A stretch of 37,255 bases of DNA from Opitutia bacterium (GCA_947472765.1 CANJCM010000048.1:1-37255); one strand, 5' to 3'; counted from the stretch's first letter, positions 24,400 to 33,334 are shown. Numbers and translations are program-made. The notes: generated by a model from the sequence alone, not told the origin.

Positions 24400-25431
24400 A
24401 TGAGCACGCTGCACGGAAAATCCAAAATCAACGTTGGCCTCGTGGGCCTCGGTCGCATGGGCATGGACTATGCGCGATTCCTCTCGGGGCGCGTTCCTGG
24501 CCTCGTGCTCACCGCGATTTCCGATCTGCGCGCGGATTCCCTCACGGCGGCCAGCGCCGAGTTGGGTTCAGCCAAGGCGTGGGCCGATTACCAGGATCTG
24601 GTGAACGATCCGAACGTGGACGCGGTCGTGGTCGTCACGCCGACCCTGCGGCATCGTGAAGTCGTGGTCGCGGCGGCGGCGGCCGGAAAGGCGATCTTCT
24701 GTGAGAAGCCGCCGGCGGTGACGCTCGAGGAGGCGCGGGTGATGCAGGCGGCCGTCGCGCGGCACGGGGTGTTTTTCCAACTCGGTTTCATGCGTCGCTT
24801 CGACTCCGGGTATGCCGCGGCCAGGCAGAAGATTCTCGCCGGCGCGATCGGCCAGCCCTGCGTGTTCACGGCGACGTCGAAGGATCAGGTGCGCCCGCCG
24901 CTCGATTACCTGCGTCCGGAAAACAGCGGCGGCCTCTTCGTCGACATGGGTATCCACGATTTCGATCTGGCGCGCTGGTTCATGGGCGACGTGGCGAGCG
25001 TCTACAGCACGGCTGGTGTCCTCGCGTATCCCGAGATGAAAGCGATCGGGGATTGGGACAGCGCGCTGGCCAATCTCCGTTTCCAGAGCGGGGCGATCGG
25101 GATGGTGAGTCTCGGTCGCAAGGCGGTGCACGGTTACGCGATCTATGCGGAGATCGCCGGCACCGAGGGAACAATCCGGGTCGGCTACGATCGCGAAACG
25201 CCGATTCTGCTGCTGACCAAGGACACCGTGACCCACGACACCGTCCCGAGTTTCTCCGAGCGGTTCGAAAACGCGTTCGTGGCGCAGCTCCGGAATTTCG
25301 CGGAAAATCTCCGCGCCGGACGGCCGCCCGCGATCACGATCGAGGACGGCATCGCCGCTCTGAAGATCAGCCTCGCCGCCACGCATTCGGCCCGGAACAA
25401 CCAGATCGTCGAACTGACTCCGGGGAATTAA
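24400..25431 (+). CDS. Gfo/Idh/MocA family oxidoreductase, inositol 2-dehydrogenase-like
   Basis: A 343-residue NAD(P)-dependent sugar or inositol dehydrogenase. The Rossmann motif is INVGLVGLGRMGMDYARFLS. The active-site Lys is K103 in FCEKPPAVTLEEA. The catalytic D182/H186 pair lies in GGLFVDMGIHDFDLARWFMG, with the i,i+4 spacing seen in myo-inositol dehydrogenase. Length and motif order agree with IolG-type enzymes, but the family also includes glucose-fructose oxidoreductases and scyllo-inositol dehydrogenases. Unlike its neighbours it has no evident phosphate role. If it does use inositol it could serve phytate or phosphoinositide breakdown, which is speculation. Confidence 0.8.
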   Translation: MSTLHGKSKINVGLVGLGRMGMDYARFLSGRVPGLVLTAISDLRADSLTAASAELGSAKAWADYQDLVNDPNVDAVVVVTPTLRHREVVVAAAAAGKAIFCEKPPAVTLEEARVMQAAVARHGVFFQLGFMRRFDSGYAAARQKILAGAIGQPCVFTATSKDQVRPPLDYLRPENSGGLFVDMGIHDFDLARWFMGDVASVYSTAGVLAYPEMKAIGDWDSALANLRFQSGAIGMVSLGRKAVHGYAIYAEIAGTEGTIRVGYDRETPILLLTKDTVTHDTVPSFSERFENAFVAQLRNFAENLRAGRPPAITIEDGIAALKISLAATHSARNNQIVELTPGN

Positions 25432-25514
25432 GCGGACGCGCCGCACACCCCCCGGCGCTGTCCCACGCAGCGGACGACAAAGCGCTTGGCGATCGAAGGC
25501 TGGGCGCTCCGTGC

Positions 25515-25688
25515 ATTCTGTGCGCTCGGTGGTCAAAATTCCGGGATTTAACCACAGAGTGCACCGGGTTCACCGCGTGGAGCACTGATCGCTGAAGGTT
25601 CAGCTCGACGGAATGCGGCCGTGGACGGTGAGGGCACCGTCCCTCCATGGGAAAGAGCTTCCACTTGGAGTGCGGGTGTCGCACCCGC
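25515..25688. repeat. Intergenic repeat cluster (text-like repeat and two hairpins)
   Basis: 25515-25585 contains the unstructured AACCACAGAGTGCACCGGG repeat type related to 17440-17530. 25621-25651 is a GGAGGG-family hairpin in minus orientation (stem GGACGGTG/CACCGTCC). 25672-25688 is a tight GCGGGTG-tcg-CACCCGC hairpin. The interval 25432-26309 as a whole has no supported protein-coding gene. Confidence 0.55.
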
Positions 25689-25901
25689 CATTTCAGGACG
25701 GCGAGCGGATTCGAGCCCCGGTTTCGTTCCAAGTCACCTTTCTGGATTTAGAGTGAAGCCGCGTGAATCGATCCGTCGCACGCGTGGTTTGCGGACGTCA
25801 TTTGTGACAGGACGGTAAACTTCGCGATAAAACCGCACCGCCGCTGAACGGCTGAGCCGCGCCTGCGTCTTTCCCTCTGGTTATTGTGTGTGTTGTGGCA
25901 G

Positions 25902-25936
25902 GGGGCCGCCTGGCAACGGGCGGCCCCTTCGCTTTT
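25902..25936 (+). terminator. Strong GC hairpin, candidate Rho-independent terminator
   Basis: A perfect 9-bp stem GGGGCCGCC (25902-25910) / GGCGGCCCC (25919-25927) with an 8-nt loop is followed by TTCGCTTTT. It lies 470 bp after the oxidoreductase stop, so it may end that transcript or a small RNA starting in about 25780-25880. The T-run is short. Confidence 0.55.
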
Positions 25937-25993
25937 GCACCGCCCGTCTGAACCGGCCGCGCCGCCCCAAACCAAGTTTGTCATCTGTTACTT

Positions 25994-26110
25994 GGATTCC
26001 GAAGTTGCCTTCGTAGCCCGCTGCGTGAGCAGCGGGACGACATGATGCGAAGCGTTCGAGAAGTCCCTGTCCTCACGGACAGGGCTACGACGAACCGCTG
26101 AACTTCGGAG
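25994..26110. repeat. BIME-like two-hairpin repeat, copy 4
   Basis: GTAG with stem CCCGCTGC/GCAGCGGG and loop GTGA; then stem CCCTGTCC/GGACAGGG with loop TCAC and CTAC. Outer ends are TTCCGAAGTT and AACTTCGGAG. Confidence 0.82.
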
Positions 26111-26198
26111 TTCAGGTGTTAGATGACAAACGTGGCCAGCCTCATCGCGTCCCAGTCGTGGATGTAATCCATTAGATGACATCAGAGCTCGGGTGGGT

Positions 26199-26287
26199 TC
26201 GAGGTAGCCCTGCCCTGTGAGGGCAGGGACTGCTTCATCGCTGCACGATATGTTGTCCCGCTGCGCACGCAGCGGGCGACAATAGCA
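26199..26287. repeat. BIME-like two-hairpin repeat, copy 5 (opposite orientation)
   Basis: Read from the plus strand the order is reversed: GTAG with stem CCCTGCCC/GGGCAGGG and loop TGTGA, then stem CCCGCTGC/GCAGCGGG with loop GCAC. It lies 90 bp from copy 4 in inverted orientation and just past the coaX stop. Confidence 0.78.
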
Positions 26288-26309
26288 TGAAGCCCGTCCG
26301 CCGATTCGA

Positions 26310-27095
26310 CTACGCCGCGTCCGGATTGCGGTTCAGCGCCGCCGCGTAGCGAAGTCCGTCGAGGACAAGTTCGGGCACGATTTCGTCGAAGAGTCGCTCC
26401 TCCTCGAAGAGCCACGCAAAGCCGCCGGTGCCGATGACCTTTGGGGGCTGGGCGGAAAACGCCTCGGTGGTCAGTTGCGCGAGCAGATTCCGGATGGCGC
26501 CGACGTGGCCGTGATACACGCCCGAGTGAATGCTTTCGATCGTGCTACGGCCCAAGGCGGCGGCGGGGCGGGCAAGTTCGACGCGGGGCAGCTTTGCTGT
26601 GCGGCTCGCGAGGATGTCGAGTGAGAGTCCGATGCCGGGAAGAATGGCGCCGCCGAGATAGTCGCCGGTCGCCGTCACGACGTCGAAGGTCGTGGCCGTG
26701 CCGCAATCCACCACGAGGATGTCGGTGCCGGGATGACGCTGGAGCGCCCCGATCGCGTTGGCGATGCGATCGGAGCCGACCTCGTGCGGATTCCGATAGC
26801 GCACCTTGAGCCCGGTCTTCACGCCCGCCTGCAGGATGAACGGGTCGCTGCGGCAGTAAGCGATGCACGCCTGGCGCAGCGCGAACAGCGCCGCCGGCAC
26901 GACGCAGCAGATCGCGGTGCGGGTGATGGCGCGCGGATCGAGGCCGTTCTCGCGCAGCACCGCCGCGAAGAACACACCGAGTTCATCGGCAGTGCCGAGT
27001 GGATGGGTGGACTTGCGGAACTGGAGGCGCAGGGAGTCGCCCTCGAAGACGCCGCCGTGGATCTGGGTGTTGCCGACGTCGAGACAGAGTAGCAT
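26310..27095 (-). CDS. coaX: Type III pantothenate kinase
   Basis: CoaX phosphorylates pantothenate to 4'-phosphopantothenate, the first committed step of coenzyme A synthesis. The 261-residue protein has the ASKHA-fold motifs of the type III family: MLLCLDVGNTQIHGGVFEGD at the N-terminus, NPHEVGSDRIANAIGALQRH, VVDCGTATTFDVVTATGDYL, GGAILPGIGLSLDILASRTA and KVIGTGGFAWLFEEE. Length is normal. It lies 121 bp downstream of coaBC on the same strand, placing it with panB, panC and coaBC in one pathway cluster. Confidence 0.94.
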   Translation of the reverse strand: MLLCLDVGNTQIHGGVFEGDSLRLQFRKSTHPLGTADELGVFFAAVLRENGLDPRAITRTAICCVVPAALFALRQACIAYCRSDPFILQAGVKTGLKVRYRNPHEVGSDRIANAIGALQRHPGTDILVVDCGTATTFDVVTATGDYLGGAILPGIGLSLDILASRTAKLPRVELARPAAALGRSTIESIHSGVYHGHVGAIRNLLAQLTTEAFSAQPPKVIGTGGFAWLFEEERLFDEIVPELVLDGLRYAAALNRNPDAA

Positions 27096-27216
27096 GGGGA
27101 GGGACAGGTTGAAGCGGGAAAGGGTGAGGCGGAGGGAAACCGCGCTACACGCGAAAGGGCGCGGGCAGGCGACAGACTGGATTTGAACAGGAAGGCAGGG
27201 AGGATCGGGGAGGGGT

Positions 27217-28422
27217 TCAGGCCGGGATCAGGAGACGTTCGAGGGAGGCGGCCAGCTCGCCGCGCGAAGCGCAGGCGATGGGTTGGCCGTCCGCGGGGTG
27301 GATCGTGGCGGGAAATTCCGCCCCGGGGCGCTGGTCCGCGAGGTCGTTGTGCACGATGAAGTCGGGGCGGGCACGCTCGCGGAGGATTTGGATTTCGGTG
27401 GCGATTTCGTCGGCTGACGCGTGGTCGGTGAGCTTGAAGGCGACGAGGCGGATCCCGTGATTCGCGCTGCGCGATCGGAGCGTGTCGAGAAGCTTGGGAT
27501 TCGGGCGCAGCCGCAGCAGTCGCGAGGTGGAGGAATCGATCTTCGCCGGCGGATGAACATCGCCCGGTGGCACGTCAGCAAACTCCACCGAGAAATCTCC
27601 GACCGCAGCGGCATGAATCACGGCGTCGAAGCGAGTCCCGCCGAGGAGCCGGTTCAGCAGCGCATCGAGATCCGAAAATGTCGTGAACACTTCCTCCGCG
27701 ACGCCGGGCGGCGCGGTTTCGGCCAGACGTCCGCGGGCGAGGGTGACATGGTGACCGTGTTGGGCAAAGTGCGCGGCCAGCAATGCGCCGGTCCGGCCGG
27801 TGCTGAGATTCGTGAGCACCCGGACGCCATCGATCGGCTCCGCGGTGCCGCCGCTGGTGATGAGCACGCGCAGCCGGGGACCGGTCGGTGACAGGGCGGC
27901 TTCGACGGCGGCGACGATTTCGGGCGGGTCCGCAAGCCGGCCGGCCCCGATTTCGCCGCAGGCCGTGCGGCCGGCGCCGACGTCGATGAAGCGGGCGCCC
28001 CAGGACTGGAGCTTCTCCACCGCGGCCTGCGTCGCGGGATGGGCCCACATCGCGGGGTTCATCGCCGGTGCAATCAGCAGCGGCTGGTTGCGGTCCCGGG
28101 CGAGCAGGAGCGCGCCGGCGAGATCGTCCGCCAGGCCGGCGGCGGCGCGGTTGAGCGTGTTGGCCGTCGCGGGGCAGAGCAAAATCAGGTCGGCCCACCG
28201 CGCGAGTTCGATGTGATCGAGGGCCGAACCTTCGGCGAAGAGATCGGTGGCGACCAGCTCGCCCGTGAGGCCTTCGAGGGTGGCCGCACCGATGAACTGC
28301 CGCGCCGACGCGGTTGCGACCGTGCGCACCCGATGACCGCGCTGCACGAGCCGCGAGATGACATCGCACGCCTTGTACGCCGCGATCGAGCCCGAGAGAA
28401 TGACGAGAAGATTAGAGGGCAT
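27217..28422 (-). CDS. coaBC: Bifunctional phosphopantothenoylcysteine decarboxylase / phosphopantothenate-cysteine ligase
   Basis: CoaBC joins cysteine to phosphopantothenate and decarboxylates the product. The 401-residue protein has an N-terminal flavoprotein decarboxylase domain (VILSGSIAAYKACDVISRLV, ILLCPATANTLNRAAAGLAD, LLIAPAMNPAMWAHPATQAA). The C-terminal CoaB ligase domain begins near residue 190 (RVLITSGGTAEPIDGVRVLT, then NLSTGRTGALLA). Near the C-terminus are DTLRSRSANHGIRLVAFKLT and FIVHNDL. Its start overlaps the panC stop by 11 bp, so the genes are coupled. Confidence 0.94.
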   Translation of the reverse strand: MPSNLLVILSGSIAAYKACDVISRLVQRGHRVRTVATASARQFIGAATLEGLTGELVATDLFAEGSALDHIELARWADLILLCPATANTLNRAAAGLADDLAGALLLARDRNQPLLIAPAMNPAMWAHPATQAAVEKLQSWGARFIDVGAGRTACGEIGAGRLADPPEIVAAVEAALSPTGPRLRVLITSGGTAEPIDGVRVLTNLSTGRTGALLAAHFAQHGHHVTLARGRLAETAPPGVAEEVFTTFSDLDALLNRLLGGTRFDAVIHAAAVGDFSVEFADVPPGDVHPPAKIDSSTSRLLRLRPNPKLLDTLRSRSANHGIRLVAFKLTDHASADEIATEIQILRERARPDFIVHNDLADQRPGAEFPATIHPADGQPIACASRGELAASLERLLIPA

Positions 28423-29215
28423 CGCGTGGCTCCGGTTCGACAGCGGGCGCCGGCTCGACCGGGAAATGATCGATCAACCGCACGCCTTCGAGGCGGATGG
28501 CGCCGATGCGATGGCGGTCGCGGTCGTCGACATAATCGACCTCGAAGCCCTCCTCGCGGAGTTGGGCGGCAGCCTCGGCCGCGTTGGCGGCACGGCGGAG
28601 GAGGGCGGGAAAGTGCGCGAGCCGTGCCCGGGCGGCGGGCGACAGCCGCCGGTTGCGCGAGCTGAGGGCGACGCCGTCGGGATCGCGCACGGTCGGGCAC
28701 GGCACCACCGTCAGCGGCAGGAAGAACGCATCGACCATCCCGCGGACGAGTTGGAGTTGCTGCCAGTCCTTCTCGCCGAAGTAGGCGCGGTCCGGCCGGA
28801 CAATCTGAAACAGCTTCAGCACGACGGTGAGCACACCCTCGAAATGGCCGGGCCGGTGCAGGCCTTCGCCGCGGGTGCTGAGATCGTTTTCCGTCACCTG
28901 ATAGCGATACCCGTCCGGGTACATCGCCTCGGCGGGCGGGGCGAACACGGCGTCGGCGAACGGGCGCGCGAGATCGAGGTCGGCCTCGAGGGTGCGGGGA
29001 TATTTCGCGAGATCGGCGGGATCGTTGAACTGGGTGGGGTTGACGAAAATGCTGAGCACGACGCGATCGTTCTCGGCCCGGGCGCGCGCGAGCAGCGCGG
29101 CATGACCGGCATGGAGGGCGCCCATGGTGGGGACGAAACCGATGCGGCGGCCCGCCCAGTCAGGGCTGGCGCGAAGCCGCTGCCACGAGGGAAGGTCCGG
29201 GCAGTACGTGATCAT
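28412..29215 (-). CDS. panC: Pantothenate synthetase
   Basis: PanC condenses pantoate with beta-alanine using ATP. The 267-residue protein carries the nucleotidyl-transferase motif GFVPTMGALHAGHAALLARA (HxGH), SIFVNPTQFNDPADLAKYPR, DRAYFGEKDWQQLQLVRGMV and the KMSKS-equivalent ALSSRNRRLSP. The start at 29215 (MITYCPD) gives the normal length, since further upstream codons lie inside panB. Its ATG overlaps the panB stop by 4 nt. Confidence 0.95.
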   Translation of the reverse strand: MITYCPDLPSWQRLRASPDWAGRRIGFVPTMGALHAGHAALLARARAENDRVVLSIFVNPTQFNDPADLAKYPRTLEADLDLARPFADAVFAPPAEAMYPDGYRYQVTENDLSTRGEGLHRPGHFEGVLTVVLKLFQIVRPDRAYFGEKDWQQLQLVRGMVDAFFLPLTVVPCPTVRDPDGVALSSRNRRLSPAARARLAHFPALLRRAANAAEAAAQLREEGFEVDYVDDRDRHRIGAIRLEGVRLIDHFPVEPAPAVEPEPRDAL

Positions 29216-30003
29216 GCGATGAACTCCGCGGCGGCCGGGAACGTGCGCGCCTTCACGGACGTGGCGAAGTCGGTCAGGGCTCCGGTCACGAGTTCGTGCC
29301 CGGCGAGAAAGCGCCGCGCGAACCGGGGTTGAAACGACGGATTGAGCCCGAGCAGATCGGCGAGCACGAGCACCTGGCCGGAGGTTTCCCCGCCCGCGCC
29401 AATGCCGATCGTGGGAATGGTCAGCGTGCGCGTGACCGCGGCGGCGAGAGCGCCGGGCACGCATTCGAGCACGAGGGCGAAGGCCCCGAGTTGTTCCAAT
29501 CGGACCGCCTCGGCCTGAAGCTGGGCCGCCGCCTCCGGTTCGCGGGCCTGGATGCGGTAGCCGCCGAACTGATGCACGGATTGCGGCGTGAGTCCGAGGT
29601 GGCCCATCACCGGGATGCCGCTGCCGATCAAATGGGCGATCACGTCCTCGTGTCCGGCTACGCCCTCGATTTTCACCGCGTTGGCGCCGGCCTGGATCAG
29701 GGCGCCGGCGGCGGCGGTGGCCGGGGCCAGGCCCTGGCGCGTCGCGAGGAAAGGGAGGTCGGCGATGATGAACAGATCTCCGGCCCCGCGGCGCACCGCG
29801 GCGACGTGTGGCACCAGCAGTTCGACGCTCGCATGGACGGTGGACGGAAAACCGTGGGAGACCATCGCGACGCTGTCGCCGACGAGAATGGCGTCCACCG
29901 GCGACGCCGCCACGAGCCGCGCCATCAAGGCGTCGTAGGCCGCGACGATCGCAATGGGCTGCTGTTCCCGCCGGGCGCGGGCGAAATCAAGAATGGTCTT
30001 CAC
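29212..30003 (-). CDS. panB: Ketopantoate hydroxymethyltransferase
   Basis: PanB makes ketopantoate from 2-oxoisovalerate and methylene-tetrahydrofolate, the entry step to pantothenate. The 263-residue protein has the family motifs: ILVGDSVAMVSHGFPSTVHA (Mg-binding DS), FIIADLPFLATRQG, NAVKIEGVAGHEDVIAHLIG, GIPVMGHLGLTPQSVHQFGG and PTIGIGAGGETSGQVLVLAD. It is the first gene of the minus-strand panB-panC-coaBC(-coaX) run. No panD or panE is in the window, so beta-alanine and pantoate must be supplied from genes elsewhere. Confidence 0.95.
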   Translation of the reverse strand: MKTILDFARARREQQPIAIVAAYDALMARLVAASPVDAILVGDSVAMVSHGFPSTVHASVELLVPHVAAVRRGAGDLFIIADLPFLATRQGLAPATAAAGALIQAGANAVKIEGVAGHEDVIAHLIGSGIPVMGHLGLTPQSVHQFGGYRIQAREPEAAAQLQAEAVRLEQLGAFALVLECVPGALAAAVTRTLTIPTIGIGAGGETSGQVLVLADLLGLNPSFQPRFARRFLAGHELVTGALTDFATSVKARTFPAAAEFIA

Positions 30004-30502
30004 GCTGCCTCGATGGTTTCCGTGAGCGGAAGACCTGACGGCAGGTGAGGGAGGACTTGGGTGCTTGTCGCATGGCGATCAGGCCGCAGTTTCCCGGTGA
30101 CGGGAGTTGAAGTTGAACATCTCCGGTCGCGATCGTGTTCGCGCTAGAGGGGGCACATGGTCCGGGTACCCCGCGATTGCGCAAACGCAATCTGCGTCAC
30201 CGAGTGTCCGCGTTGGAGCAACGCGGACACGATGCCAGCCCGACGTGATGCAGCCGTGGACGGTGTGGGCACCGTCCCTCCATGGATTCCTCTTTGAGAG
30301 GAGGAGCAATCCCAGGTCTGAAAGATCTACATGCCATGGAGGGCGGGTGCCCTCACCCGCCGGTTAGCCGGACCGGCGCTACCCGACGAACAGGCGATTC
30401 GATTTACTCGAACCCAAGAAACTCTGCGTCCTTCCTTAACCTCTGCGCCCTCTGCGTTCCCGGTTTGAAAATCCGCACCGGTCGGAAACGCGGCCGGACG
30501 CT
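30004..30502. repeat. Gene-free interval with paired GGAGGG-family hairpins
   Basis: GGAGGG-family hairpins stand at 30256-30285 (minus, stem GGACGGTG/CACCGTCC) and 30334-30363 (plus, stem GGCGGGTG/CACCCGCC), forming an opposed pair. From about 30420 to 30460 the CTCTGCGCCCTCTGCGTTCC text-like repeat recurs. The rest of the interval shows no reading frame worth calling. Confidence 0.6.
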
Positions 30503-32161
30503 TTACCAGCGGTTCGAACGCTTCGAGACCTGGATTTCGCCGCGGGGGAGCGGGAGATCGAGTTTCTCCACCGCCCGATCGAAGAGCAGCCGGCGCTGTT
30601 CCGGCGAGAGACCGGGTTCGAGCGTCGCGATGCGATAGTCGCGATAGGCGTCGTCGTTTTCCTTCCGAATCGCGATGCGGCTCGCGACGATCAGCGCCTG
30701 ATCGACGCGTTCCTTCTTCGGGTCCTTCAAGAGTTCCGCGCCTTCGCTGCGGATGGTTTCCTGTTCGTTGACGAGTTCCGCGAGCCGGCGGCCGTAGGCG
30801 TCGGCGACCCGGGTGAGCTCGGCGTGCACCTTGGCGAGAATCTCCGCTTCGCCCGCCGGGGGAGCGGTGGCGGGATCGCGGGCCGGGAGCACAATCACCC
30901 TCATGCCGTTGTCGTCAAAACGGTACGCGCCGCGGATGCGGACGTCGTTGTCGTAACGGCGGGCGAGGATCGCGTCGGCTTTCGCGGTGGCATCGCGCAC
31001 GGCGAGGGCGCGATCGCGCATCACATTGGCGACGCGGTAGGCGAGAATCGGTGGCAGCGGGGAAAATTCCTCGGGCTTCTCTTCGGGGGGAAGATCGGCC
31101 AGCCCGCGGCGGATTTCCTCGGCCAGCGACTCGAGGGTCGCGAAGCCCGCGGCTTGCTGCTCGGCGAGTGACTTCAGCGAAGCGCGAAACGGCCCCAGGG
31201 CGGAGCCGTCGTAGGCATGCACCCGATCGTAGAGCTCCTTCTTGAGCTGTGATTTCTTCGTCTGATAGGCCGCGACCTTCGTGGCCAGCGCGGGCGGAAG
31301 GTTGTCCGGCAGCGTGATGCGGGCCGGCTCCGGGGAAAAGAAGATGGGGGCGGAGGCGTTGACAGCGGGTGGACCGCTCTCGGCGTCCACGGCGGACTGC
31401 AGCTCGATCACGATCTCGCGCATCAGCCGGCGCTGCGAGTTCGAGAGGGCCCGGTGGTAAAAGGCATAGCCACGCATCACCATGGCGATCTCGCCGGGCG
31501 AAAAGCCGCGCTTTTCCTCGTCGACGAGGTGCCACTCCCGCATCGCCGACCAGCTGAAGTTGGTCGTCACCAGGTCGCGGCGGAGCTCCTCGGCCATTTT
31601 CTCGAGTTCGGCGATCTTCGGTGTCTGCACCTTCGCGAGCGCCTCGAGGGCCTGGCGGCGGACGGCCGGCTCGGCCTCGCGGTGGCGATCCGCCGTGGTG
31701 CGAATCTCCGTCTGGAGCACCACCTTGGAGGTGCGGTAGACCTCGAGGTCCTGGCGCACGGACAGATAGAGCGTGTTCGTGAACAGCCGCGTGCCGAGCG
31801 CGGGGTAGAACGACTCGTTGACGAACTGGGCCAGCTCCAGCGGCGCGGCGAGCCGGCCGGGCGGAGTCACGAGGTGCGCCACGGGGCGGTCCAGGGCCGG
31901 CGGGTTCGGCGGATAAAAAATCGGGACGCGCTCATCGCGGCGCACGCGGCGCTCGGGGATCAGCGGGATTAGTTCGCGAAACGAGGGGTCGTCGAACTGC
32001 TCGCGCTGCTGCTGGCGCAACTGTTCGTTGATATTGCGCTGGGCCGACACGGGGACAGCGAAGCCCGTCAGCACGGCGAGCGCGACGAAAGCAGACCTGA
32101 GACGAACCGGGGAGCCGGCGGGGTAAGCGGTCCCGGCGCGAAGCGACACGGGGAGATGCAT
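30503..32161 (-). CDS. Large exported protein of unknown function
   Basis: A 552-residue protein with an N-terminal signal sequence (RLRSAFVALAVLTGFAVPVS, cleavage near SAQ) after about 20 extra residues. The mature part is strongly helical and charged, with repeated E/R/A-rich stretches such as KIAELEKMAEELRRDLVTT and AEILAKVHAELTRVADAYGR. It also has a Pro-rich N-terminal region (RVPIFYPPNPPALDRPVAHL). I recognise no domain, catalytic motif or membrane anchor beyond the signal. Many Glu/Arg-rich helices suggest an elongated or coiled-coil periplasmic protein. It lies 82 bp downstream of the PiT transporter on the same strand and may be co-transcribed with it. Probably a lineage-specific family. 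Confidence 0.7.
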   Translation of the reverse strand: MHLPVSLRAGTAYPAGSPVRLRSAFVALAVLTGFAVPVSAQRNINEQLRQQQREQFDDPSFRELIPLIPERRVRRDERVPIFYPPNPPALDRPVAHLVTPPGRLAAPLELAQFVNESFYPALGTRLFTNTLYLSVRQDLEVYRTSKVVLQTEIRTTADRHREAEPAVRRQALEALAKVQTPKIAELEKMAEELRRDLVTTNFSWSAMREWHLVDEEKRGFSPGEIAMVMRGYAFYHRALSNSQRRLMREIVIELQSAVDAESGPPAVNASAPIFFSPEPARITLPDNLPPALATKVAAYQTKKSQLKKELYDRVHAYDGSALGPFRASLKSLAEQQAAGFATLESLAEEIRRGLADLPPEEKPEEFSPLPPILAYRVANVMRDRALAVRDATAKADAILARRYDNDVRIRGAYRFDDNGMRVIVLPARDPATAPPAGEAEILAKVHAELTRVADAYGRRLAELVNEQETIRSEGAELLKDPKKERVDQALIVASRIAIRKENDDAYRDYRIATLEPGLSPEQRRLLFDRAVEKLDLPLPRGEIQVSKRSNRW

Positions 32162-32243
32162 GGCAGTCGGGGACGGTAAGCGGACCGCGGGAAGTTGGTG
32201 AAACCCGGAAAAAAAGCCAACACTACCTGCGTAACAATTCGGA

Positions 32244-33311
32244 CTAGAATCCGAGCGTGACCGCCAGCCGCTCCAGTCCGTAGCCGAGGAGTCCCGTGAT
32301 CGGGATGGTCAGCACCCACGCCCAGATGATGCGTTCGACGACGCCCCATTTGACGGCGCTGAAGCGCTTGGAAGCGCCGACCCCCATGATGGCCGTGGAA
32401 ATGACGTGGGTCGTGGAAACGGGAATGCCCTTCAGGGCGGTGATATGGAGAATGAGGGCGGCGGTCGTCTCGGCGGCGAACCCATGGACGGGCTGCATTT
32501 TGACCATCTTGTGCCCCATCGTGCGGATGATCCGCCAGCCGCCCGCGGCGGTGCCGGCCGCCATTGTGATGGCGCAGGTGAGGACGACCCAGGTGGGGAT
32601 ACCCTTGAACTCCGTCACCCGCAGGAACGAGGCCCACTCCGGCAAATCCTTGAACGCGCCGGTGCTCGTGCCGCTGAACAAGGCGAGGGTGATGATACCC
32701 ATGGTTTTCTGGGCGTCATTCGAGCCATGACCGAAACCCATGAAGCCGGCGCTCAGGAGCTGGGCCTTGCCAAAGATGGTGTTCACCAGCCGCGGGGTCA
32801 CCCGGTGCAGGCAGATGGTGAGGATCCACATGAGGACGGCGCCGCCGACAAAACCGACGAGCGGCGAGGTGAACATCGGCAGCACCACCTTGGGCCAGAG
32901 GCCGACGGCGGCACCCTTGGAGTCCTGCGCGGACCAGATGAGGACGTCCCAGTTGCCCTGCGCGGTGGCGAGCGCCGCTCCGCACAGGCCGCCGATCAGC
33001 GCATGGCTCGAGCTCGAGGGCAGGCCGAGCCACCAGGTGAAGAGATTCCAGATGATCGCGCCGAACAGGGCGCAGAAAATCGTCAGCATGTTGACGGCGC
33101 TCGCCTCGACGAGCCCGCCGCTGATGGTCTTGGCGACGGCGGTGCCGGCGAGGGCGCCAACGAGATTCCAGAAGGCGGCCCACATCACCGCCTGGCGCGG
33201 GGTCAGCACCTTCGTCGAGACCACGGTCGCGATCGCGTTCGCGGTGTCGTGAAACCCGTTGATGTACTCGAAGACGAGTGCCGTGAAGAGAACGAGCAGG
33301 AAGAGCGTCAT
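32244..33311 (-). CDS. pit: Low-affinity inorganic phosphate transporter, PiT family
   Basis: A 355-residue membrane protein of the PiT family, importing metal-phosphate with protons or sodium. The two inverted signature motifs are present: EYINGFHDTANAIATVVSTK near residue 15 and FMGFGHGSNDAQKTMGIITL in the second half. LGLPSSSSHALIGGLCGAAL and GIPVSTTHVISTAIMGVGAS are the paired SSSHA/STTHV motifs. About ten hydrophobic segments are visible. The DUF47 partner lies just upstream. PiT systems usually work when phosphate is plentiful, complementing the high-affinity Pst locus 23 kb away. Confidence 0.94.
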   Translation of the reverse strand: MTLFLLVLFTALVFEYINGFHDTANAIATVVSTKVLTPRQAVMWAAFWNLVGALAGTAVAKTISGGLVEASAVNMLTIFCALFGAIIWNLFTWWLGLPSSSSHALIGGLCGAALATAQGNWDVLIWSAQDSKGAAVGLWPKVVLPMFTSPLVGFVGGAVLMWILTICLHRVTPRLVNTIFGKAQLLSAGFMGFGHGSNDAQKTMGIITLALFSGTSTGAFKDLPEWASFLRVTEFKGIPTWVVLTCAITMAAGTAAGGWRIIRTMGHKMVKMQPVHGFAAETTAALILHITALKGIPVSTTHVISTAIMGVGASKRFSAVKWGVVERIIWAWVLTIPITGLLGYGLERLAVTLGF

Positions 33312-33334
33312 GACTTCGGCTTGAGATCGCTGGC

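Noticed and set aside
25994-26287. Possible CRISPR array in the repeat cluster
   Set aside because: Only two inverted copies of a 90-120-bp hairpin element, with no regular spacers and no cas genes.
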